Shown one piece after another: positions 23,246 through 35,900 of a DNA stretch of 64,000 nucleotides (position 1 is the first letter of the stretch; every line of letters starts with the position of its first letter). A program made the position numbers and the translations under genes. Location: NCBI RefSeq assembly GCF_000237925.1, contig NW_017386038.1:744001-808000 (forward strand), in the 5' to 3' direction. The notes beneath the pieces were generated by a model, which searched no databases, was not told where the DNA came from, and saw only the letters and a list, made by a program, of their open reading frames with translations. This DNA comes from Schistosoma mansoni (taxonomy: Eukaryota > Platyhelminthes > Trematoda > Strigeidida > Schistosomatidae).

Positions 23246-26200
23246 TGTGTTAGGCTTAGGTATTAATTTCTGGAATCCAGCCCTCGACATTGATTTTTTT
23301 CACTCACTTATATTTCCAGAATTTCGTTCATTCCATCTGCTATACGCAACTTTCTTATTATGCCACAAAAGAACATAGAACCCCCTCCTTCTAGACGTTT
23401 AGCCAAACTTACGAAAACGACACAATCTAACACTGCTACCGACAGATTCGACGAGACGAGCTCCACCGTTCGTCCGGAATGAGACAAGCCTATGCGAGTT
23501 GTCTCGATTTCAGATGTGTTAAAGACTCTGTTTTTAAATAACGATGATAATCACAACTGCAACCATACGAATAATGAAAAAGGTTGCAAGTTGACATAAA
23601 TATTCTCGATCCGCTCAAGTATCACATCAATCCCAACCTTACAGACTCCAGAGCAATAGATCGATATAAATAATTTCCTCGATCGTGATATGCACTCATC
23701 GATCTTTAGATCATTTGAAGACGCTAGTGAGTTCTATCTTCTTTCAATTAATCGAGACCAAAACAAATTTTCAAGGATATTAAGATTTGCTCAGATAGAA
23801 CACCATGACAGCGAAAAGCAGGAAGAGTTAGCTACAGACTAAAAAGATTAAACTCCCGAACGCATCATAATCCCGAATGTCGAAAAATGAAGTCCGGTTC
23901 TCCGAGAACATCTAAGTTTACGACTATGCAACCACCAAAAAACTCACCTCAATCTCTTCAAATTCAAAACTCAAAAGAAAATAACCCCGATGTAGGTGGT
24001 GCCTATTATTTTAATAATGCTGACTTCGATTCAACTCAAAGTAATTGTACTTATTAGGAATGTGATAGCACAGTCCGAATCGCTGTTAGTGAGACAACCG
24101 GTTACAGTGACCGTGCAACGAATAATGGGGAAACTGGTCATTACAACTTTATAACTGACCACACACATAACGTCAATATATTTGAACCTTTCAAACCATT
24201 GCAAGCATGTATAGCAGTAGACGATCTAGAGCATTTTCCACATACGTCAAGCATAAAAAGTAATCTGAATTGTTAATAGACACCTGATTGCACACTTAGA
24301 CCTGATAGCCTTCTAGGCCGGCTCCCAATATGTACATTATTCTTTTATCACATGTTATATATCATAACGGTGAGAAGCTTTTTTGCACTTCCAACGGTAT
24401 TTTTGCAGGCACTATTATATATATTTTAAAGGATGACAAATTTGCTTAATTCATTTCCCCTCACAACACAAGTCTTACATTATTCAATCATACGAATATT
24501 TACGAAACCACCAATTGTGGTTTATACTCCAACCTGCTTCACCATGATAATTCTGAATTTCTTATTATTTCCTTCAAAGCCCGCTCTCTGTTCAATAAAA
24601 TGACTCTTCTTGAAACCATTTTATTTCTTGTAAATACAACTATTGTACTTATCAAGAAAACGTGGTGCAAATAATCCATATCCGATTACTCCTTGCATAT
24701 AGACAACTACGTGCTCATTTGAACTGATAGATGTCATGAATAAAGAGGCGGTACATTCGGCGTGCAAATTTGCGGATAAATCTCTGGATGCTATAGACGA
24801 ATCCATTCGGGTTAATGTAAACTGTGAATCTCAAAATTATCTACTGGTGAGATGCATATACATACCACCCCTTGCAAACTCTAAGTTCGACAGATTACTA
24901 ACCAACATCTTTTCCATTGCTTCACCCCAACCACATGCTGTTAAAATCATCGGAGGTGATTTTATTCCGCCCAAAATTACATGAAGTTCGACCCCGGTTC
25001 TAGGTCGAATTGACAAGTAAGTTGAAACACCAGAACTTTATGCATTAGTCCAACAGGTCCGGGAACCATCTAGAAAGATTAATATACTTGATTTACTGTT
25101 AACAATCAACATAGATTCTATTTCAGTGCATTTCAGACATGAGCTTTTAAGAGTGATGGAAGAGTTGTATTGAGTGAAAGTCATTCTTTAGACACCGTAC
25201 AATTGAATTTTAAAGCTGCAATGTTGTTCAAGATTATACACTTTCATCAACAAACCAGGAAACGGATTGAATTTCTTATTCGTTGTTTACCTTGGGAAAC
25301 TTATTTTACCGCAAACAATATTGACATTACGCTTCTGATGTACACCACAACCAGATATACTGCCTTGATGGTTCTGCTTTAAATATTCTCCACGTGGAGT
25401 AAATTGCCAATAGGAGCCAGAATACTTTTAAAATTTTCAAAAGAAAGTTGAGGAAATCAAAACGCCGCCACCACCAGCAGCATAAAGACCGGTATTCACT
25501 TCAGAGTATACTTATTGTAATCGACAGAAGTACTTCATCTAAACCTGAGTATTTTATGAATATAGGAAATAAGGTCCCTGATAATCAAAGCTCGGAATTA
25601 TCAACACGTCAGCTTTTAAAATCCTTTGTGAAGTCAAATTATCCAGACGCGAACAAATTCTTGATAGTCGACAAAAAACAATGTTGATGACCCTGATATT
25701 ATTTGCGAACAATTCAACCAGCATTTCTCGCAGTCATATAACCCGGCCGCTGAAAGCTTTAACAATGCACTTCCAATGCTGACATCCAGACGCATGTCAA
25801 AAATTGATTTCATACCCTTCAAAATGAAGCAGGCCATAGCTGTCCTGAAAAACTCTTATGACGAAAGACTTGAAGGGATTCCCTCATCACTTGTGAAAAA
25901 TGGTAGTAAACAATTCCCATTATTTTGTTTAAAACCTTTCAACCTATCTATGGAATATGAGGCCTATCCAACCGTATGGAACACATCTGTTATCACCCCT
26001 AGATTCGAAACGGGATCACTTAGTGTTATTGTTAACTATAGGCCAATGAATTTGACATCCGTGCTACCAAGATCCATGGATAAAATCGTATATAAACAGT
26101 GCATACCATTTTTGCTTTGGGCTAATCTGATTAGCTCATTTCAATATGGGTTTATGACTAAACGCTAATGCTTCACATCGCACATGGAACATTTTGATCA

Positions 26201-27640
26201 AATTACTCAGAGAAAAGACGTTGGTGAGTCAGTGATACTTCTCTACTTCGACTTTAGTAAGGATTTTGATAGCGTCTCACACAAACTTCTTCTTCTAAGC
26301 CTGTCTTCATTTGGATTACAGAATCTTATTTTATCTGGACTGCAGTCTTTTGAAGAAGAACGTAACCAAATTGTCCGCTTAAGATCTCGCTACTCCAAAC
26401 CTGTGAATGTAACCAGTGGGTTTATAGAAGGACGTGTAATCGGTCAATTAGCCTTTCTCCTTTATATAAATGACATGTGTTTCATATTTCAATGTGGAAA
26501 AACTTTCCTTTTTGCTGATAACCTAAACCTGGTTTATTCATTCTCCTCTCTCACCTCAGAAAGCTATATTTCAGCGGTTATCGAAAAAGAAATAAACTAG
26601 TTGTAAGAAGTGACTATTTTGCGAAATTCGCAACCAATTATTGACAAAAATGGATTTATTTACTTTGGCTGCTGCCGTAACGTAAATCTGGCTATAAACA
26701 AACATACACTGAAACCTTTGGACACTGTTCATGACCTGTATTTCAAATAAAGCAATAGTGTGAACGTTTCTGAGTACACTGCATCTCAAGTATTCAGAGC
26801 TAGGAAGCTCATCAGATTCTTAATGAATAACTTCAGTAATATGGAATCGAGATTTCATCAAGGTCTTAGGTTTGCAGAAGTCACATATTATCCTGAGAAT
26901 TATCTTTGTTCAGTCACGGGGATCGTGATGAAGAATGTTGGAAAATCTATTTTGCGAATTCTAGATATCAATGACCTGTGTATACATAACCGACAAGTTC
27001 ATAGAATACAAAATCAGGACTCAGGTGAGTCTTCCTATTTCGGTTGTTCATTACAATACTAATGGGTGCATTAGAGGTAATACAGATTCTATATCCGATA
27101 CATTGTTGACCAGACGTAAGACAAACTTAGGAAGAATACGTAAAATCGATAACAGACACTTACACTCTAATTCAAAATGTGATAACTGTTTTGATTTTGA
27201 ATTCGAAATACAGTATATTCGTTAATGATCATCTAATGCCCATCTGAATTGCGTTATTGCTGGGATGACTAATTCATACTATAATTCAAATACCCGAAAT
27301 TATTACTATCACAGCGACAACATTATTATTGCATACAGAATAGTTGTAGCACATAAACCAGCTAAATTACTTCGATCAATTACATGTAAACCAAATGATA
27401 AGCTGACGAATGATGGAAAGCCAAAAAACATCTACCAAGTAAAGTAGTCCATACTGGGGAATAATATGTCAGATAGAGTGGATTTCCTAGTCATTTAGAC
27501 CTGTATCGACACCAGCTAGCTCTCAAACTCTATAATGCATCTGCATTTATTTCAAAGCACTTGCGTTATCAGGGACCCGTATTTGACTAAGAATGTGTTG
27601 AAACTATGAACAGATAATTCGTAAGAGCTTGACAACATGT
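23246..27640 (+). pseudogene. Degraded LINE 'L', longest copy
   Basis: The most complete L copy. ORF1-like MPQKNIEPPPSRR starts near 23361. Endonuclease traces follow (GGDF near 24955). RT traces are NYRPMNLTSV near 26040, FDFSKDFDSVSH near 26250, VTSGFIEGRVIGQLAFLLYI near 26410-26470 and FADN where YADD is expected near 26515. Thumb-like traces lie near 26.76-26.9 kb. It has many stops and frame changes and the active site is lost (DD to DN), so it cannot be functional. CR1/Jockey grouping is inferred from motif order. The 3' end is not sharply defined. Confidence 0.75.
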
Positions 27641-28140
27641 AAATCGATCCAAGTTGTCAACTGGTGAATAAAAATTATACTTATTTAATGATATCAAGTA
27701 ATATATAAAAGAGAGACAAGTAAAATAAATGCGTATCTAACGACAGGTTGAAAATGATCACTAACTAATGAGGAATAACGTCGACTAGATAAGACAGAAG
27801 ATATAATTTTTACCTTACAATTTATCTTGATAAATTTGTCGAGACGCGTCAGCCAGACGTACTTGTAAATTTGATTGAGAACGATCAAATGAGAAGTGTA
27901 CTACAGAGAATGATATCATTCACGGAAAACGAAATGGTATTATTGGACTGATCAAATGACGAGTATATAACACCACTGACCTTATTGATCGAAGTTTAAT
28001 AAAATTGGGATACTTTGACTTAATTCTTACCACATGGCTTCGTAAATACTATGCAACTTGAAGATTCTCCATCCTTATTACATCAATATATTTTATTCAG
28101 TAGAAATATATTTACTATAGATTCCAAAATTGAGTTACTC
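27641..28140. other. No recognisable gene
   Basis: AT-rich; possibly further decayed L sequence. Nothing definite. Confidence 0.35.
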
Positions 28141-29466
28141 AACGAACTGAACTCATACAAACTCACCCGATTCAGATGCTTCAATAAACCCAACACACAC
28201 TATCCACCATTATTCGAACATTCACAATCATGCAATCAAACTACAGTTTACAGAACAATTGAATTTGAAATAAATATTAAGGAAATTTTATTATCAAAGT
28301 GTTTTTGCAGTATACTAAGTAGTCGATTCCCTCAAATCTTCAAGTGAGTAAACAGATAAGATGATGTTTGGAGGTGATCAACAGGAAACTCTGAACCCGA
28401 TTCTCCTGCTACTTGTCACTAATCAGCAAGGTGTACCTGTATTCATAAGGGAACTGATGCTATTTGACGGATTCGATCTCGGAACACACAGCTTCAATAG
28501 GTATTATGCTCATTGGTGATGGTTTGAGAGAGAATGTGATGCGAGATAACAGTCTACTAGTTGTTTGTTATTTCATTTGTTGGCATTTCGTCATCTTCAT
28601 TAGAGTCAACTGAACGCTAATCTTTTACAATTACACTGTACTCGAGACCATAATGTATTAGACAACAAAGGAGAATGGTTGAAGTGATCAGGAAGGTAAT
28701 ATTTTCCAACAAAAAGATATTATTCTTGATCTACCATATTTGATTGAGCTAATCACAACATGCACTACATTTGCACACTCAAATCTTTTTACACTGAGGA
28801 CTGTTAAATGACGAATCAGACAGGAATATCTATTTCAATATTACATATATATTCATCACATTTCCTATTTGTGTTCTTCCTATCTAATGTTCGTTTTTTC
28901 ATATGAAATACGTTTATCAAGGTAATAATAATAATGATGATGATAATAATAGTATACACTACCTGATCGTGTGATTATAAGAAAGAAAAAACATCAGTTT
29001 GTTGACCTCAGATATTGTTTTTGCAAATGTCATTTGTTTGAACTTTCTTGTTGTTTATCACTACCTTGTAATCTAACTAAATATATATGATGGTTTTTTC
29101 ATTTGTATATTTAGCCTGATATAAATCTTTAACATAATGAGGAATGTTGTTTACTAATGATGCTTTCATATAACCGACAGTCACTTGAGTATACGGAACA
29201 TAGGTGAAATAATTTTTCATTTTTAAAAATGGTTACTACTATGTATAGAGAGACTGAAGTTTAAACAAATAGTTTTCACGTGTACTCATAGATGGCCTTG
29301 CATCAGATATGCATAAACACTGTAATTATTACTCATCTAGTATCAAATGAGTTCAGTTATCGTTATCTTGAAGATATGTCTGTATCCTCACTTCATCAAG
29401 CTAAGGAACTATCAACAATATTTCCGGTTTGTTTGATAATGTAATTTCCTCCTAATTTTGCAACAG
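28141..29466 (+). repeat. Repeat X, contiguous R3-R1-R2
   Basis: The longest uninterrupted X copy: R3 28141-28545, R1 28546-29066, R2 29067-29466. A SINE-C copy (minus) lies at about 28355-28520. R2 is cut at 29466 after CCTAATTTTGCAACAGT, where the other copies continue into AACGAAATGAATG. Confidence 0.7.
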
Positions 29467-30560
29467 TATCTTGACGGAGAATTACATTTCAGTTTTGATG
29501 CGAAATTACGAAGTATTTCAATATCAAAAAGTCAATGTCAAAATTCAACACAAACATACATTTGATGAGCAATGAAATATGTCTATCCACAATATTGCTT
29601 AACCGTGATTTAATCTGCCACAGTGATTGATATGGAACGTGATAGAAAATGCGATGTGGAAATGGTCATCCAGATGATTTTTCACAGTATAATAGTTAAT
29701 AATTATGGGACGTATTATTTAGTCGAGTGTGAAAGCATAGTGTTTAAAGTGGTAACTCCAAGGATTGATAAACTGAAGACATGACAACTAGATGATTCTA
29801 TTTGACAAGTATCACTAAACACATTTGAAATAAGATGGTTGATGATTTCAATGTTTATTCATAGCTGAATCAAGACCATCTTTAAATTGACGGTGAAACT
29901 ATCAGTTATCCTTTCATTTTATTAGTGGTAGTAGTCGTGTATAAAATGAATATTTCATTCAATCTTGTTCTGTCTGTATTGATGATCAACAGTCATATGA
30001 ATGTAATGATAGAGAGTGACATTCATTATCATTTCGAAAACTCTTATCACGCTCAATAAACAAAAGAAAATGTCATATAGTCTGATTATGCGGATAAAAT
30101 CTGGTGATAAACAACAAGGAAGTACAATCTTTCATATTTCAACAATGAAGAGAACTGAGGTCAACAGACAGATCACACCATAACATTATGTACAATATTA
30201 TTATCACTATTGTTATATTTGAAAAAATAATTCTTATGTGAAAATACATAATAATTTGGAAGAAATCAAATAGATTCAATCATAATATGTGATATTGTAA
30301 CACGTATTCCTGACTGAATCGTCAAGTCACTGAAGTCGATGTGGATAGTTTGGAGTGCACGAAAGGAGTAGGTGTTGTATTCCGGTCATATAAATATTGT
30401 TCATCATGAATAATTTGTCCTCGTTGGACAATATTTTCTACTTGATCATTACAATCATAACGTTTTGTCGTCAAACACATTGTGTCGAGTGAAGTAGATG
30501 TGTTAAAGAAGACTATCTAGTTTTCAAAATAGAAGGGAGAGAATACTAATAATTGAAATA
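29467..30560 (-). repeat. Dispersed repeat 'D' copy 3 followed by a diverged X-like segment
   Basis: 29490-29900 is D in inverse orientation. From 29985 the X R4/R3 junction landmark appears, and 30090-30560 is a strongly diverged, inverted R1-like stretch (AACAAACAATC, TTGGACAATATTTTCTACTTGATCA). D may therefore be an old subfamily of X itself. Confidence 0.5.
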
Positions 30561-32870
30561 ACAAACAATCAAGGATAACCATTACGAAACTGAAATCCGG
30601 CATTTCTGTCTCTCTGTTCATCACTAGTCAGCATTGTCAATTAACCTAGTTTCAATGAAATTCTCCAAAAGTGTTCTCCGGACTACATTGAGTTCATCAT
30701 CAGTTGTGCCTTCAGTGCACATTATCTCCGTGAAACGTTTAGGAACCCCTAAGCCCTAATTGTTTCTTGAGACTGTCCTAATGCGTTTCTTCCTGACGAA
30801 AACAAATCGGAATTCAGCAGAATAGAATGTAGTTTTCAAAGATCTGCATAGTTTGTCCTCTGAAATGCAAGATGCCATATCTACCTTGAGTTTGATATTC
30901 TGTAGTAAAAGATGCTTCGTAACTGTGAAAGTTCATTCAAATTAACATCCTGATTTCTGACTACATTCAATGATTGAGATTGTTAAGTAGCATTTTCCCG
31001 AATGGTTTATAAAATTAAATTCAGCCCATCACTATCAATTACGTCATCGGTGAATATTCGTCTAGCTCGTGAAGATGGAAAACAGATGAAATTACTTCCC
31101 CTACTTAGAGCATCCAAATCTGCAAAGTCCACATCAGCCTGTTTTTATTCCAATCGAGCTCCTCTTCGATGGATTTGATGGTCTCTGATAATTTTGTGGA
31201 ACTCCTCTTTTTTACCACAGACTAGTGTTTCCCCATTTATTCATGTACAAATACATTTGTGCGACTTCTACTGAAAGATGTACAAGGAGAAAAGTATGAA
31301 TAGAATGGATGGTTGACATTCATTAAGAAAAAACTGTCAAGTTTCAACAGGATATTAGATGTCTATTCATAATCATATTATTAATGACCTCAAACGTTCA
31401 CCATAGACCTTGCTCACTGCCTTATGAATTCTTCACGATGCAGCGAAGTCATTCATTTGAAATGATTATTAAGACGATTAGAGAATAGTGGGTTATATGC
31501 ATGAACTAACAAAATGTAAGTGTTGATGTCGCGTAACTACATCAGCATGTAGCCCATTTAGGTTGCAGAACGTATCGCGTACTTACAACACATTCGCTTT
31601 TAAAAATATGTCAAATACACAGGTAGATATAAGGAGACACTGCACTGAATACTTAATAATGTCCGTCATACTCTTCCTGAACACAGTCACTCATTAACAC
31701 TATTACATACACAGATACGTTTCCTCTGCTGATTAGATATTGGTCTACAGCATAGAATGAGCAATGTACCATTGAAAACAACTTTGATATTGATGAATTA
31801 ACGAAATTACCCAAAAGCGTTTCTTTCGACAATAGACCGTGAGACTCGAGAAAACATTTTGATTAGTGTTGACATTATTTTCAAGTAAATCAATACAACC
31901 CCACTGAGTCGGGAGGTAAACCTTTTTGCAATATCATGCAAAACAAATATTCCCATCTCAGTTTGCTGAAATTATTATTCACTTACGGAAGTACAGACTT
32001 TTATTCATTCATCAGAATTCTATGTTTAGTGTGAGTTAAGTATACACTTGATATTATCTTATCACAGTGAAATTCTCGTATGTTTCGACACAGATTACAA
32101 TTAATACAAGTTCAAATGATGCATGGTAATCATTCATCGAAACACTGAATTCGAATCAGTCCTCCACTTCTGTATTGTCAAACTTTTCAATTTTCAGATA
32201 CAATAATCACTGTTGTTATTTCAAATCTGTGTCACGAGGGAGATATCGTTCTCCATTTTCAACAGTTCACTTTCAGTAAAATGCATTTTATTTCTCTTAT
32301 TACATTCTTTCGAGAGCTCAATCAACATAACTGAATACAATTACATCTATTTCTGCGTTAATAATTTGAATAGATTATCCTTTTTCATTTAGACACTTTT
32401 TAACAATCAGTGTTATAATATGGTAACAAAAAGAATAGATATGACTTTTTTTAAAAGTTACAATTTCATAATGAACGACGATGGAATTCATGGGTAAAAG
32501 GGTAACTATTATTTTCCAATCAAAACAGTTTGTGCTACTTCGATTTCATCCAATCAAATCAAAACTACTGATCGGTGACGGTCAGTCAATAAATTATACG
32601 AGATAAGATACTGTTTGTTCGTAGACACATAAGCACAAATTTCGAATAACAACTTGGGCAACCGCATATTTTGAAATATTGTCAATCACAGGGGTCAACG
32701 GCCGATAAATTTCAGCTAATCATCTCAACAGTCAGAAGCGTATTGGATAATGATGAGGTCAATTACCTTCATGATTGGTTGTCAATGAACGTGTGATTTT
32801 AATAAATTAGATTTTTCCAATGGTCACTTTGAACCATCGAATCACGAAGAAACAAACAAACACTTCAAAA
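30561..32870. other. No recognisable gene
   Basis: AT-rich sequence upstream of the TEM7-like gene. No exon or repeat could be supported. Confidence 0.45.
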
Positions 32871-32873
32871 GTC

Positions 32874-32881
32874 TATATAAA
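32874..32881 (+). promoter_or_regulatory. TATA box of the TEM7-like gene
   Basis: TATATAAA lies 54 bases before the ATG at 32928. The expected start of transcription is near 32905, giving a 5'UTR of about 20-25 bases. Confidence 0.6.
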
Positions 32882-32927
32882 CCTGACAAGTTCTATCAAA
32901 ATTTCATTTATAACTTTACACGAGAAG

Positions 32928-35900
32928 ATGAGGTAAGTGCTGAATGAACATAAGATTTCTATGCAAATTTTGATACAATGAGATACCGTTGATTTGTTCA
33001 TCTCGATCATTTTAGATATACCATTTTGCGTAGTCTATGGTTATCGTTTCATCTGATCATCATTTGGCCATATAGATATTTCAACTGCCATGAGATTTGC
33101 GAAAACCCTAATTTGCTGAGCTATGAGAATATCATTTTTGAAAATGATTCGTACCGTTATGTAAGTTATGTCAGTTAAATTCTAATACATATACTCCAGT
33201 CTCTTCATTATAATTATTCAATGAGGATTCGTCTTCATCAGTCTCAACCAGCTTTCACTGACAGTTATCAAAAGATTTACACTTCATACGTGAGTTGAAT
33301 TCATTTTTCAATAGAACTACATATCCATATGTTTGCATCATTTTAGTTTGTTAAACCGAAATTCTCCTTTCGATTCTACGATACTCTAATCCATGAAGTT
33401 TGTATTTACTATTTTGGTAAGCCAATAAATTTCGTTGATCTCGAATTATGACTGAGTTTTCTTGATCACATTTCTCTTCATGAATCAAAGTTGATTCAAC
33501 TTCTTCAGTAAACCAGTTTGAGGTTCCTTGTTACATGAAAAACATCTTTGAATATCTTTTCTCGTTCGAACTGTCAAAGGTTTGGCCTCTTACAACAAAC
33601 AAAATACAGTTCATGCAATTGATTGAATTCTTTCATTTATTTCAAAATCTCTTTATTTATTCACTGCAAAATTATCAATAATGTTGCATTTATTCATCAA
33701 ATAAAAACAGGTAACATACGATTAACCAGAAAAAGATACGACTACTTCGGAGGTGTTGAAAATTTTGCGCAAAATATTCAAGAATGTGAAACGATGGTTT
33801 CCAATGAGGGTGAGCTTTTATAATATTCATTTAAAGTTTGTTTTGTTTCCTTTTCTCGCACTTATTTTGTATGAATGCCTCAGTATATTGCTTGATTATT
33901 ACACGAAAGTTAACCAATACACAGTGATTGTTCTGTTTGTGTAATTTTTGTACCAGAACGTCTGTGTGTAGCACGTTTTGAAGGGAGGGCGTAAAATAAA
34001 CGAGATATTGTTTTGAAAATATTCACATTGAGTGAATTGGATTGATAATCCAAGTGACAAAATTGCCAGAAATAAAATTACTCACCCTCCAGTCTATGAA
34101 AACAACAAAACAGAAGATATCTCATCAACACCATATTTCGTGGTAAACTGACCACTTGTGCAATGGTGAGCGTTGTTGTTAGAGGAGTAGGTTCGAATTA
34201 TTGAAGTCTTTGAACTATCAAGGTTTTTTTAGAACATACTTTATCCATGAAAGTTCAATGTCTGTGATTTGTTGTCTGTGAATCATCAACTATGTGAGAC
34301 TATTTTTGTGATCATATGGGTATGATACTGCACTTCGAATCCTAACACTTTCCAAAACAGTTAACTAATGAACAGCCATAACATGTCCTCTCGTACAATA
34401 CGAATAACTCATATAAGAACACTTAGAACATCAACGCGACATACATTTATTTCGGTCAAAAATCAGAATTGACGAATAAAAGAATCTCATGAAAAGATTT
34501 TGACGATGTATTGTCGATAAGGTATTGAACGTCTATTTCTAAGTGGAAAGCTTCTAGAACAAATTTTAATGAAGCGAAATATTCTTCTCAGTTGACTGTA
34601 TTAAAAGGTTGATCATCTCGATAAATTCGTGATACTTCTTGAAATGTCCTCCTAAGAGATGATTGGGCGCTTAGCTAGACCGGTTTATTTTATTCTCGAA
34701 ATGTAGATGTTAACTTGTTTGAGAAAGCAGTCCGTGTCAAAACGTACATTGATTGAAAGAGGTAGATAATCGATATTCAGATATTTTATCATCTATTTTG
34801 ATTTTCATTATTTCAGACGAATTGTTAGCAGTCAAAAGGAATTTTGTAATTACCGTCAATGATACAGGTGAGTAAACATTGAACAGTCGTTGGATCAATC
34901 GCGCGAAACTTTTTATCACTTACACTTTCAATCATTATGATTACTCAATTTTTGTGTGTTCGCTTTGAACAAATCCAACTTTCAAAAGACTAACAAAAGA
35001 GTGAAGGTGCTACTATTCTGGAAAATGAGGGAAGACTGAGTACAACCATCTTGACTTAGAGAACAGTCAAAGTGAGCTGAAAAAGAATATAGTTGACGAG
35101 TAATAAATAAGTCAGCATGGATAAAATAGGTAACAATCTCATTCCATTTGTCGGAAAATGAATGTAGAGATTATTTATCGTTTCAGGTTTCAGTTACAAA
35201 GTCATTTCTGAATATGACACGTCCACCTACCTATCCATTCATCACATAGTCATTCCTTAATATTAACGATTATCTACACATATCTAAAGCTTTTCCTTTC
35301 TCATCTACAACAAAAAGACACAGTAGTCAGAATCAGTAGACCAGTGGAAATTATTATATATGTTGACAACCAACTAAATTCTCAAGTTTAATGTAAAGAC
35401 GAACACTTCACAGCTCATGTCATGCGTCTATTGTTTCAAATAAAATTATTCAAGATATTGCGCAAATGTCAATATATCTCCGACTATCATATCTTGGATG
35501 GCGAAGTAGACGATTCGTTGCTTTTATAATAACACAGTAGTAATATAGCTTCAGAATTTTGGCATTTGACATTTGTTAGAGAGGATTCATGCCCGTCTCA
35601 TTCAAGTGACGTTCACTTTAATGTATTAATTTCCATTCCATCTGAAGAAAGCATTTCAGATAACACACTAGATATCTACTGCAACCTATACACCTTGTTA
35701 CCTTGTTAATCGATAATACCTCAAATTCTGAGTATCGACAGTCTTCTTATTGTAGATGTTTCAGCCGAGATGACTAGTGTAATACAACCAAATGGGAAAA
35801 TAACTTTATATTTTGATAACGTAAGTTGCACAATCTCATGAAAATGTAATTTTGTTCATGTACTTCAGATCATTCTACTGTTTCATATTATTCAATTCTG

